DNA from: Pukyongia sp963768085
GTDB lineage: Bacteria > Bacteroidota > Bacteroidia > Flavobacteriales > Flavobacteriaceae
Assembly: GCA_963768085.1 (NCBI GenBank)
Contig: CAVYGO010000005.1
Location: 372,001-436,000, forward strand
Reading direction: 5' to 3'
DNA: 64,000 bases
The notes under the pieces are model-generated. The model saw nothing but the letters and a program-made list of their open reading frames with translations, had not been told where the DNA came from and made no database searches. Positions within the stretch are counted from its first letter, which is position 1, and each line of letters begins with the position of its first letter. Below, one piece after another: positions 36,002 through 43,630 of the stretch. Position numbers and translations under genes: made by a program.

Positions 36002-36327
36002 TAGTTCAGTTTTTTATTACTGTGATGGCGATCGTGATCACGCGTCGCTTTCTTCTGTAGTTTTTTATTGAAAGCGGATTCCATATCTATCCCGGTCTGG
36101 TTGGCGAGACATAAAACAACGAATACCACATCGGCCAATTCTTCTCCCATATCCAGCGCCTTATCGCTATCCTTTTCACTTTGCTCTCCATATCGCCTTG
36201 CGATGATACGTGCCACTTCCCCTACTTCTTCAGTAAGTTGCGCCATATTAGTTAGCTCGTTAAAGTAGCGAACACCATGCTCCTTAATCCATTTATCTAC
36301 AGCTAATTGAGCGTGTTTCAAGTCCAT
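36001..36327 (-). CDS. MazG-like nucleotide pyrophosphohydrolase
   Basis: 108 residues, all-alpha NTP pyrophosphohydrolase fold. The metal-binding helices read QLTEEVGEVARII (EExxE) and MGEELADVVFVVL (ExxD). Likely removes non-canonical NTPs; the substrate is not known. First gene of a run with the small membrane protein and aroA. The 161-base gap upstream (36328-36488) shows no gene and no convincing promoter. Confidence 0.9.
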   Translation of the reverse strand: MDLKHAQLAVDKWIKEHGVRYFNELTNMAQLTEEVGEVARIIARRYGEQSEKDSDKALDMGEELADVVFVVLCLANQTGIDMESAFNKKLQKKATRDHDRHHSNKKLN

Positions 36328-36488
36328 ATTTCTAAAATTTATTTGCTTTCTATATTTGTACCGAGATAAAATTACTTATTCTTTGATCAGTACAATGTTC
36401 GATTTTAAAATAATTGCGTATTAGATTTGTACTATAACTGCAGTCAAAGTAACAATTTTCATGATTTTTACTGCATGACATTGATCAT

Positions 36489-36941
36489 TTAATCTTTTGT
36501 TTTAGAGTCAATAACTATGGTGACAGGGCCATCATTCACAAGGGACACATCCATCATAGCGCCAAACTCACCAGTATATACTTCTTTACCAATCAATTCA
36601 CCCATTTCCTTAACAAAGGATTCGTACATAGGTATGGCTTTCTCGGGACGGGCCGCTTTTATAAAGGAAGGCCGATTACCTTTTTTCGTACTCGCGTGTA
36701 ATGTGAACTGACTCACCACAATGATATCTCCGCCTGAATCCAGGATACAGTTATTCATCGCACCATTTTCATCTGAAAAGACCCTGAGACGTGCTATTTT
36801 CCCAGCCAACCAGGAAATGTCCTCCATCGTATCTTCGGTTTCAACACCTAACAGTATTAAATACCCTGCACCGATTTGCGAAATAGTTTTTCCCGCGACC
36901 GTAACCGATGCTTCTTTTACTCTTTGAATAACCGCTCTCAT
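36489..36941 (-). CDS. dtd: D-aminoacyl-tRNA deacylase
   Basis: 150 residues. Hydrolyses D-Tyr and other D-aminoacyl groups, and mischarged Gly, from tRNA. The N-terminal MRAVIQRVKEASVTV, the active-site SQFTLHAST and the cross-subunit motif VNDGPVTIV (the Gly-cisPro pair) are all present. It is 11 bases after rsgA on the same strand. Confidence 0.96.
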   Translation of the reverse strand: MRAVIQRVKEASVTVAGKTISQIGAGYLILLGVETEDTMEDISWLAGKIARLRVFSDENGAMNNCILDSGGDIIVVSQFTLHASTKKGNRPSFIKAARPEKAIPMYESFVKEMGELIGKEVYTGEFGAMMDVSLVNDGPVTIVIDSKTKD

Positions 36942-36952
36942 ACTATTTCATA

Positions 36953-37885
36953 TTAACGATATGTATCCTCCTCTCCTCCGGACATGATCTGTAAATAACT
37001 TTTATAGCGCGACCAGCCGATCTCCCCGTCTTCCAGAGCCTTCTTAACCGCACATTGCGGTTCTTCGATGTGAAGACAGTTATTGAATTTACAATCCTGT
37101 TTTAAGCTAAAGAATTCGGGAAAGTAGTCGCCCAGTTCTTCATCATCCATTTCTACCACACCGAAGCCTTTAATTCCCGGAGTATCGATGATCCTCGCCC
37201 CAAAAGACAAATCGTACATCTCGGCGAATGTGGTGGTATGCTGTCCCTGCTGATGCTGTTCGGATGTTTCAGATGTTTTCAAATTTAAACCGGGTTCCAG
37301 GGCATTTATCAGGGTCGATTTTCCAACGCCACTATGACCTGAAAACATACACACTTTAGCGTCCATGAGGGCTTTGACCTTATCGATATTCTTACCAGAT
37401 TTGGCTGATATTCCTATGCAGGTGTACCCAATTTTCCGGTACAGGGCAGCGAGGTATTTAATTTCAAGAAGTTCCTCTTCGGTACAACTATCGATTTTGT
37501 TGAACAACAGCACAGCTTCAATTTCGTAGGCTTCGGCGGTTACCAGAAAACGATCGATAAAAGTGGTAAAGGTAGGTGGGTTATTCAAGGTGATCAACAG
37601 AAAGGCCAGATCGATATTAGCCGCTATAATATGGGTTTGTTTTGAAAGCTTCACGGACTTTCGAATGATATAATTTTCCCTTTCATCAATAGTATGGATG
37701 ATCCCCACTGTTTCATCACCTTTGGTTTCCACATCGAAATATACATGGTCACCTACGGCAACAGGATTTGTGCTCTTTATACCTTTCATTCTGAACTTTC
37801 CCTTGATCCTGCATTCGTAGAACTTTCCGTTCTCGGTTTTCACCGTGTACCAACTCCCTGTAGATTTATATACCGTTCCTTTCAT
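36953..37885 (-). CDS. rsgA: ribosome small-subunit GTPase RsgA
   Basis: Circularly permuted GTPase that checks late 30S maturation. An N-terminal OB-fold (MKGTVYKSTGSWYTV) is followed by G4 LFNKID, then G1 GHSGVGKSTLIN, then G3 DTPGIKGFG, and a zinc-binding tail with CKFNNCLHIEEPQC. I use the ATG at 37885; an ATG at 37894 is also possible. About 310 residues, normal length. Confidence 0.96.
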   Translation of the reverse strand: MKGTVYKSTGSWYTVKTENGKFYECRIKGKFRMKGIKSTNPVAVGDHVYFDVETKGDETVGIIHTIDERENYIIRKSVKLSKQTHIIAANIDLAFLLITLNNPPTFTTFIDRFLVTAEAYEIEAVLLFNKIDSCTEEELLEIKYLAALYRKIGYTCIGISAKSGKNIDKVKALMDAKVCMFSGHSGVGKSTLINALEPGLNLKTSETSEQHQQGQHTTTFAEMYDLSFGARIIDTPGIKGFGVVEMDDEELGDYFPEFFSLKQDCKFNNCLHIEEPQCAVKKALEDGEIGWSRYKSYLQIMSGGEEDTYR

Positions 37886-37967
37886 TCCGTACAAAATTCA
37901 GAAAATAAAAATTAACCCCGGTATAAATCTTTCATATTTACTTATAACGCAAACAAAAACACTTATT

Positions 37968-38420
37968 ATGAGCAAAATCCTATTTACATTTTTCATTTTT
38001 TTTACATGCATCCAGGTGAACCAGGCACAAACTTACGAGTATCAACCGGTAACCGTAATCGAGTCAATTGTGCCAAATGGTTTAGGGAGGTCCCGAATGA
38101 TCACGGCTAATGAAGCACGCGATTATAAGGAGTATACGACAACACGTTCGGAAGAAGACAATGACCGGAACAAATCCAGTCGTAGTGATATTCGCGTAAA
38201 AGGTTTTGATAAAACCAAACTTCTTAATTTCTATAACATTGGAGGAATACGATTTCAGAACATCGCTGCTAATGATGCCCTGGTAATGTCCAAGATCAAC
38301 ACTATGGCCGAAGAGGGCTGGGAGTTAAGCTGGATTAACAGCGGCGTGGAAAGTGATAGCGGAAAAGGGGATGGTACCGGGATCTTTATTACCCGTTACA
38401 CACTCAGAAGAGCTAAATAA
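37968..38420 (+). CDS. exported protein of unknown function
   Basis: About 150 residues from the ATG at 37968 (MSKILFTFFIFFTCIQVNQA signal, cleaved before QTYEYQ). The mature part has a charged central stretch (RSEEDNDRNKSSRSD) and a C-terminal part ANDALVMSKINTMAEEGWEL, resembling the short 'MNxxAxEGWEL' motif seen in DUF4177-like proteins. No catalytic motif. It stands alone, divergent from rsgA and closed by a terminator. Confidence 0.75.
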   Translation: MSKILFTFFIFFTCIQVNQAQTYEYQPVTVIESIVPNGLGRSRMITANEARDYKEYTTTRSEEDNDRNKSSRSDIRVKGFDKTKLLNFYNIGGIRFQNIAANDALVMSKINTMAEEGWELSWINSGVESDSGKGDGTGIFITRYTLRRAK

Positions 38421-38439
38421 CACCTAATTAAAAAAGAAT

Positions 38440-38464
38440 AAAAGCCCGCTATACGCGGGCTTTT
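38440..38464. terminator. bidirectional intrinsic terminator
   Basis: AAAAGCCCGC-TATAC-GCGGGCTTTT between two convergent genes; A/T flanks on both sides allow use in both directions. Confidence 0.9.
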
Positions 38465-38468
38465 ACAT

Positions 38469-39227
38469 TTAGTTCTTTAAGATCTCAATAGGGCCGTTTT
38501 CGGTCGAGAGGAACAGGAGTTGCCCTCCTCCATTGATCTTGACCCTGCCCTCAATTGGCTTCTTGGAGTATTCCCGGACATTCATATTTACTTTTGGCAT
38601 CACTCCGGTTAAATTAAAATCACTCCGTAAGTACCCATTCTTTCGTGAGATTAGACGCACTTCTCGTTTTATCCCTTCCGGTAATCTAACAGTAATCCCG
38701 CCGTTCATGGTAACAAGTGAAACAGGCTTATTTGGATTTAATTTCTGAAAACTCATATCGATCGAACCATTGGCCAGATTAACCATCGCATATTCTCCCA
38801 AATTAGAAGCTCTTAAGGAACCATTTAATTGATTCACTTCAATACCATTATGCAGGTTTCGAAGTATGATCTCCCCGCCTTTAATTAATTCGGCCTTCAC
38901 AAATACTTTTTTTGGTATTTCCAGGCTAAAATCCAGAGACTCGAATCCGTTGGGTTCTTGCGCTTTAATACGAAGCGTTCTGCCTGATATTGAAGTTGTG
39001 AAAAACCTTTCAGAATGGGATGAAAGGATGGGTTGGCGTTTCCCTTTGCTGTTAACATGAATCGCTTGTAATTGCCCCCTGTTGGCAGAATTTCCTTTGA
39101 TTTCAATATTACCCCAATAGGATTTAACAAAGAGTGTATCGATATTCGACATATTTAGCATTTCAACCTGGGCCACACCTGCTGCAGAAATTAGCAGACA
39201 TAGTAATAAAAATTTCTTTTTCATCAT
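38469..39227 (-). CDS. exported beta-helix protein (DUF4097-like)
   Basis: 252 residues with a signal peptide (KKKFLLLCLLISAAGVAQ). The mature part is repeating short beta strands with Asn/Gly turns (NGSLRASNLGEYAMVNLANG, NGGITVRLPEGI), the pattern of DUF4097/adhesin-like beta helices. Probably periplasmic or surface located. It is the third gene of an ECF sigma module: its ATG overlaps the anti-sigma stop (ATGA). Confidence 0.75.
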   Translation of the reverse strand: MMKKKFLLLCLLISAAGVAQVEMLNMSNIDTLFVKSYWGNIEIKGNSANRGQLQAIHVNSKGKRQPILSSHSERFFTTSISGRTLRIKAQEPNGFESLDFSLEIPKKVFVKAELIKGGEIILRNLHNGIEVNQLNGSLRASNLGEYAMVNLANGSIDMSFQKLNPNKPVSLVTMNGGITVRLPEGIKREVRLISRKNGYLRSDFNLTGVMPKVNMNVREYSKKPIEGRVKINGGGQLLFLSTENGPIEILKN

Positions 39228-39916
39228 TTCGTGTTTTTAGTTTCTACTTTATTTAACAATTCCTCGATCTTATTATTGACCGTCTCATCCAGTGCTTTTG
39301 AGGATTTATACTGATGTAAACCTTCTGTTACATTGGAAAAATCTGTTAATTCCAAAGCATTGAGCATGGCCATTTGTACAGTTGGAATCTCACTTTGGTT
39401 CAGGTTAGTGAGCAACTCATCGGAATCAAAAAATTGAGGTGTATAGTTCTCAAGTAAGTCGATCATCGCTATCTGTATATTCGGATTTTGTTCTTTAGCC
39501 AAGAGTAGTTTAAGATCAAAAACATCATTCTTCGAGAGGCTTTTCGAGTTAAGGTCGTATACGAATGACAGCTTATCAGGGTTAGACGCCAAAGAGGTAT
39601 AGTCACCCATCACTGAATTATTGTTAAATGGTTTCAACCATAACAAAAGGAGCAGGCAGGCCGCGATCGCTGATATAATGACAAATGATCGAATATTTCG
39701 TGTTTTACCAACAACGGACGCTTTTTCGACATTCGCAATAAACTTATTTAATCGAGTATCGGTGGTCCTTGGAACTTCGGTAAAAGGTAATTCCTTCAAA
39801 AGTTCCAGCGGAAGACGTAAGGCCTTTACCTCCTCAATTGTTTGCTCGTCAGGCTCCTGAACGACCAATTCGTCAAGGTGATCCATCAATTTCAAAATTT
39901 CTTTATCTGTTTTCAT
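39224..39916 (-). CDS. probable anti-sigma factor with HEAT-like repeats
   Basis: 230 residues. Cytoplasmic N-terminus to about residue 75, one membrane segment (FVIISAIAACLLLLLWL, about 78-94), then a periplasmic helical region with two HEAT-like units (NPNIQIAMIDLLENYTPQFF and IPTVQMAMLNALELTDFS). Its start overlaps the ECF sigma gene by ATGA, so sensing and sigma control are the likely role. No direct evidence of sigma binding is visible. Confidence 0.75.
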   Translation of the reverse strand: MKTDKEILKLMDHLDELVVQEPDEQTIEEVKALRLPLELLKELPFTEVPRTTDTRLNKFIANVEKASVVGKTRNIRSFVIISAIAACLLLLLWLKPFNNNSVMGDYTSLASNPDKLSFVYDLNSKSLSKNDVFDLKLLLAKEQNPNIQIAMIDLLENYTPQFFDSDELLTNLNQSEIPTVQMAMLNALELTDFSNVTEGLHQYKSSKALDETVNNKIEELLNKVETKNTK

Positions 39917-40476
39917 AATTCTTTAATTCCTGAATTAGTAATGATGGTATTAAGATTTTTAAGTGCCCTGCATACTCGAATCCTGATACTATTCACGGAA
40001 GCGCCTTCTATCTGCGCAATTTCGCAATAGGGTATTTCCAACAAGTAATACATGCTAATTACTTTTCTTTCAGAAACTGGTAATTGCGCCATTGCTTTTT
40101 TGAGTAGTTCTGTCTTAAAGTTTTGTTGCAATTCAAAATCTTCCTCGTAGGCTTCTTCTTCCTGAAAAGTATCTATTGACTTGAGTCTGGAACTCTTTTT
40201 AAAATGATCCTTAAGTAAATTATTCGACATTTGGTACAGCCAGGATTTGAACTTCTTTGAGGGATCAAAACTGTTTCTATACTTATAGATCCGCTCGAAT
40301 AATTCCATTAGCAGATCATTGGATACCTGATAATCCTGCGTAACATTTATGAAATAATTCAGCAAAACAATTTTATAACGCGTGTATAGTACTCCCAGAT
40401 TAGAAGTAATTCCCTCCTGTAGCCGCTGCATCAATATTTCGTCCTTCTCAGATTGCATACACTTTATATACTTCAA
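39913..40476 (-). CDS. ECF-type RNA polymerase sigma factor
   Basis: 187 residues with region 2 (LFERIYKYRNSFDPSKKFKS, WLYQMSNNLLKDHF) and region 4 (LPVSERKVISMYYLLEIPYC, IAQIEGASVNSIRIRVCRAL). First gene of the second ECF module in the window; all three genes overlap by 4 bases each. The proposed target set is unknown. Confidence 0.93.
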   Translation of the reverse strand: MKYIKCMQSEKDEILMQRLQEGITSNLGVLYTRYKIVLLNYFINVTQDYQVSNDLLMELFERIYKYRNSFDPSKKFKSWLYQMSNNLLKDHFKKSSRLKSIDTFQEEEAYEEDFELQQNFKTELLKKAMAQLPVSERKVISMYYLLEIPYCEIAQIEGASVNSIRIRVCRALKNLNTIITNSGIKEL

Positions 40477-40523
40477 AATAAGAAAAGCATTTCATGGAAT
40501 ACTGAAAAATGAGGTATTATCAT

Positions 40524-40552
40524 AAAAAAGCCCGCTTTCCGCGGGCTTTTTT
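40524..40552 (-). terminator. intrinsic terminator of the pheA-aroG operon
   Basis: AAAAAAGCCCGC-TTTCC-GCGGGCTTTTTT; on the minus strand it begins at the stop codon of the DAHP synthase gene and ends in a T run. Confidence 0.92.
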
Positions 40553-41633
40553 AATTACTAATAACTTTTTTCTGGTGGTTGATCGACTCCTGGTGGATGG
40601 CTTTGTAAATGCGAAGTACAAATTCCTCGCTTAAATTCTGGTCCTCCCCCTCGAGGATCATCTTTCCAAGGATCTCATTCCAGCGTTTTGTTTGGAGGAT
40701 CGCTACATTATTGTCCTTTTTCAAGTACCCAATCTCATCTGAGATCTTCATGCGCTTCCCGAGTATCTCGAGAAGTTTATGATCTATCACATCTATCGTG
40801 GTGCGTAATGTGGACAATTTATTCCTGAATTCAACAGCGTCACCTTCCTCCTTCCTAATACGAAGATCGATGGTGATCTGGTCCAAGGTTTTAGGCGTTA
40901 TTTGCTGAGCGGCGTCACTCCACGCATTTTCAGGGTCGTGATGGGTTTCTATCATGAGACCATCGTAATTCAGATCGAGCGCTGTCTGGCAGAGATCGAA
41001 AATAATATCCCGGTTTCCCGCGATATGTGACGGATCGAGAATTAGTGGAAGATCGGGAAACCTATTCTGCAGATCGATAGGGATCTGCCATTCAGGGTTG
41101 TTGCGATAGCGGGTTTTTTCATAGGTTGAAAAACCACGGTGGATCACCCCTAAATTTTTTATTCCAGCTTCATAAAATCGTTCCACAGCACCTAACCACA
41201 GAGCGAGGTCGGGATTCACTGGGTTTTTAACAAGTACTGGTTTGTCAGTTCCGCGTAAAGCTTCGGCGATCTCTTGCACTATAAATGGTGAAACCGTGGT
41301 TCGCGCCCCTATCCAGAAAATATCCACATCGTGTTTCTGGGCGAGGTCCACATGGGCTGGACTTGCAACTTCCGTTGTTATCATCAATCCGGTTTCCTCC
41401 TTTGCCCGTTGCAGCCATTTCAATCCAAGTGCGCCCACACCTTCAAAATTCCCCGGGCGGGTACGCGGTTTCCATATTCCGGCCCGCATTACGGTTGTAT
41501 CGGTATCTTTTAACTGATGTGCTATATTCAGGACCTGGTCTTCTGTTTCAGCGCTGCAGGGTCCTGCGATCACCAGCGGATGGGTTAACTCCATTTTATT
41601 TAACCAGTTCCGCAGTTCTTTATTATTTTCCAT
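40551..41633 (-). CDS. DAHP synthase fused to chorismate mutase (type II)
   Basis: 360 residues, bifunctional. The N-terminal part (about 1-265) is a class-I beta-type 3-deoxy-7-phosphoheptulonate synthase: VIAGPCSAET, AGIWKPRTRPGNFEG, LVKNPVNPDLALW, DPSHIAGNRD. The C-terminal part (about 270-360) is an AroQ-type chorismate mutase: LSTLRTTIDVIDHKLLEILG, KRMKISDEIGYLKK. The fusion joins first entry into the shikimate pathway with the branch to prephenate. It overlaps the end of pheA by 11 bases and is thus under the same attenuator. Confidence 0.95.
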   Translation of the reverse strand: MENNKELRNWLNKMELTHPLVIAGPCSAETEDQVLNIAHQLKDTDTTVMRAGIWKPRTRPGNFEGVGALGLKWLQRAKEETGLMITTEVASPAHVDLAQKHDVDIFWIGARTTVSPFIVQEIAEALRGTDKPVLVKNPVNPDLALWLGAVERFYEAGIKNLGVIHRGFSTYEKTRYRNNPEWQIPIDLQNRFPDLPLILDPSHIAGNRDIIFDLCQTALDLNYDGLMIETHHDPENAWSDAAQQITPKTLDQITIDLRIRKEEGDAVEFRNKLSTLRTTIDVIDHKLLEILGKRMKISDEIGYLKKDNNVAILQTKRWNEILGKMILEGEDQNLSEEFVLRIYKAIHQESINHQKKVISN

Positions 41634-42492
41634 CTGCCATTACATTTGTAAGTTCACTCGGGACATTCTCCTTATTCTGAGTGTAGGCTCCCACGATTTT
41701 AAACTCCTTAACCGTTTTGCTTAATTCTTCCATAGCATCGTAAAATTTCTGAAGATCATTAAAGGTAATATCAATGAAGAACGCATACTTCCATCGCACG
41801 CCAGGAACCGGCAGTGATTGTATCTTCGTGAGATTTATATCGTACCCTGCCAGGAGCTGAAGGGCATTACTCAAAGTCCCCACTTCACTTCCTAATTGGA
41901 ATTTAATGGTCGCTTTATTCGGTATTTTTTTACTGAAGCTGGCACCCCTTTTTCCCATAAGCACAAAACGGGTTTCGTTCTCCTTTATATCCTGAATATT
42001 ACTATCCAGGATCTTCAGACCATAACGATCTGCTACCTGCTTACCAGCAATAGCTGCAGCACCTTTTATGTTATTCTCCCTAATTCTTTTCGCTTCGGAG
42101 GCCGTGTCCTTCCCCTCGATGATCTTGAATTGCGGAGGAAATTTCCGGAGATAATCCTTGCATTGCAGTAGTGCGACAGGATGCGAATGAACTTCAAAAA
42201 TATCGATGATCGACTCAGTTTCAAGCGCCATTAAATACATCTGAATATTCAGAAAAACCTCATCGAATATCTCAAATTCATCGGCGTCGATTAGATTGTA
42301 GTTCGGCAAGATTGAGCCGGCAATAGTATTTTCGATAGCCAGAACGCCATATTCGGCTTTGCCTTCTTTAACACATTGTGTGACATGGTCGAACGCCTCG
42401 CACTTTAACAGTTCAATGTCCTGGTTGGGAAATAATTTCTGAACAGCTTCGTCATGGAAAGATCCCTCAATTCCCTGTATTGCAATTTTCAT
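41623..42492 (-). CDS. pheA: prephenate dehydratase
   Basis: 289 residues; converts prephenate to phenylpyruvate for Phe synthesis. The catalytic domain (1-185) has IAIQGIEGSFHDEA and the TRF motif in ENETRFVLMG. A C-terminal ACT domain follows: VGTLSNALQLLAGYDINLTK, then IQSLPVPG. In ACT domains of other PheA proteins the Phe-binding motif is ESRP; here it is QSLP, so feedback binding may differ. First gene of the operon; a leader peptide and terminator lie just upstream. Confidence 0.95.
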   Translation of the reverse strand: MKIAIQGIEGSFHDEAVQKLFPNQDIELLKCEAFDHVTQCVKEGKAEYGVLAIENTIAGSILPNYNLIDADEFEIFDEVFLNIQMYLMALETESIIDIFEVHSHPVALLQCKDYLRKFPPQFKIIEGKDTASEAKRIRENNIKGAAAIAGKQVADRYGLKILDSNIQDIKENETRFVLMGKRGASFSKKIPNKATIKFQLGSEVGTLSNALQLLAGYDINLTKIQSLPVPGVRWKYAFFIDITFNDLQKFYDAMEELSKTVKEFKIVGAYTQNKENVPSELTNVMADGK

Positions 42493-42512
42493 AATTATGA
42501 GATTTAATAAAT

Positions 42513-42539
42513 AAAAAAACCCGGAAGTATTTTCCGGGT
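42513..42539 (-). terminator. attenuator terminator in the pheA leader
   Basis: Minus strand: ACCCGGAA-AATAC-TTCCGGGT followed by six more T (8-bp stem, 5-base loop). It lies 21 bases before the pheA ATG, so it would stop transcription before the operon. Its 5' arm can pair instead with TCCGGGT in the leader-peptide gene. Confidence 0.9.
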
Positions 42540-42578
42540 GAATTATGTTGTTATAGTATCATTACAAATAAACCCGGA
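42533..42578 (-). promoter_or_regulatory. antiterminator pairing of the pheA attenuator
   Basis: TCCGGGT (42578-42572, within the last codons CTC CGG GTT of the leader peptide) is fully complementary to ACCCGGA (42539-42533), the 5' arm of the terminator. The two pairings exclude each other. A ribosome stalled on the aromatic codons leaves TCCGGGT free; a ribosome at the stop codon covers it. Confidence 0.8.
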
Positions 42579-42633
42579 GTCTTCCAAAAAAATAGAAAAA
42601 CCAAAAGTTAAAATATGTAGTGTTATTATTCAT
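42562..42633 (-). CDS. pheL: pheA operon leader peptide, rich in Phe/Tyr/Trp
   Basis: 23 codons, ATG at 42633 to TAA at 42562. Residues 7-16 read YFNFWFFYFF; six Phe, three Tyr and one Trp occur in the whole peptide. This is the composition of pheL-type leader peptides, in which scarcity of charged tRNA-Phe (and perhaps Tyr/Trp) stalls the ribosome. The start is about 20 bases after a good promoter. The pheL name is given by analogy of role; I do not claim homology with the enterobacterial peptide. Confidence 0.82.
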   Translation of the reverse strand: MNNNTTYFNFWFFYFFGRLRVYL

Positions 42634-42653
42634 CGTTATTGTTATTATCTGTG

Positions 42654-42683
42654 CTAAAGTAAACATTTAGAGACAACAACAAA
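42654..42683 (-). promoter_or_regulatory. promoter of the pheA leader
   Basis: TTTG (42683-42680), 18 bases, then TACTTTAG (42661-42654), close to TTTG-N19-TAnnTTTG. The transcript would start near 42648, about 15 bases before the leader peptide ATG, leaving an attenuated RNA of about 135 bases. Confidence 0.65.
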
Positions 42684-42686
42684 ATG

Positions 42687-42717
42687 TTTTAGACGTTTTT
42701 TTATTTGTGTACTTTTA
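42687..42717 (+). promoter_or_regulatory. candidate gldA promoter
   Basis: TTTT, 19 bases, then TACTTTTA (one mismatch from TAnnTTTG), 13 bases before the gldA ATG. It lies back to back with the pheA promoter. Confidence 0.5.
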
Positions 42718-42730
42718 CCACCAATAATAT

Positions 42731-43630
42731 ATGTCTATAACGGTAGAAAATATCAGTAAGGAATACGGCAAGCAGAAAGCTTTGGATGCCGTTTCATTTT
42801 CGATTTCCAAGGGTGAGATCGTTGGCTTCCTGGGTCCGAATGGTGCCGGGAAATCAACTTTGATGAAAATTTTAACCACCTATCTGAAACCCAGTGAAGG
42901 ACGTGCAGAAGTGAACGGATTTTCCATATCCGATGCTAAAAAAGGAGTGCAACAAAGTGTGGGTTACCTGCCCGAACATAACCCCCTTTATCTCGACATG
43001 TATGTTCGGGAGTATTTAAGCTTCAATGCAGCGATATACAAAATTCCTAAATCGGCTATTGAAGATGTGATCCAAAAAACGGGACTATCTCCCGAGGCTC
43101 ATAAGAAGATAGGTTCATTGTCTAAAGGGTATCGACAACGCGTTGGCTTGGCGACTGCGCTGCTGCACGATCCTGAAGTACTCATACTCGATGAGCCCAC
43201 AACAGGTCTTGATCCTAATCAGTTAATTGAAATACGCGAATTGATCAAATCCGCAGGCAAAAAGAAAACCGTGTTGCTCTCAACTCATATTATGCAGGAG
43301 GTTGAGGCCATCTGCGACCGTGTTATTATTATAAACCACGGAAAGATCGTATTGGATAAGAGATTAGAGGAGCTTACATCTGGTAAACAGCAAATTGTCG
43401 AGGTGGAATTCGATTACCGGGTTGAGACCGTCGCGCTTCAAAAATTGGGCAAGGTGATAAAAGTTGATAATCCTGCAGGATTTGTGTATCATATCCATTT
43501 TGATACTTTAGAAGATATGCGTGGAACCGTATTCGATTTCGCTCATGATAATGAACTGAAGATCCTTCAATTACATCAGAAGAATACTACCCTGGAAAAG
43601 TTGTTCACAGACCTGACTACTGAAAAATAA
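42731..43630 (+). CDS. gldA: gliding-motility ABC transporter ATPase GldA
   Basis: 299-residue ATP-binding subunit. Walker A is GPNGAGKST near residue 36, signature LSKGYRQRVGLA near 132, Walker B ILDEPTTGLDP, and the switch His is in LLSTHIMQE. The YLPEHNPLYLDMYVREYLSF stretch matches GldA of Flavobacterium, which works with GldF and GldG in gliding. The membrane subunits are not in this window. Its 3' end overlaps the convergent GIN-domain gene by 14 bases. Confidence 0.88.
   Translation: MSITVENISKEYGKQKALDAVSFSISKGEIVGFLGPNGAGKSTLMKILTTYLKPSEGRAEVNGFSISDAKKGVQQSVGYLPEHNPLYLDMYVREYLSFNAAIYKIPKSAIEDVIQKTGLSPEAHKKIGSLSKGYRQRVGLATALLHDPEVLILDEPTTGLDPNQLIEIRELIKSAGKKKTVLLSTHIMQEVEAICDRVIIINHGKIVLDKRLEELTSGKQQIVEVEFDYRVETVALQKLGKVIKVDNPAGFVYHIHFDTLEDMRGTVFDFAHDNELKILQLHQKNTTLEKLFTDLTTEK

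Noticed and set aside
38469..39227. Possible relation of this beta-helix protein to the two GIN-domain lipoproteins, as a third copy.
   Set aside because: Similar strand-turn look, but no shared end motif and a plain signal peptide instead of a lipobox; kept as a separate DUF4097-like family.
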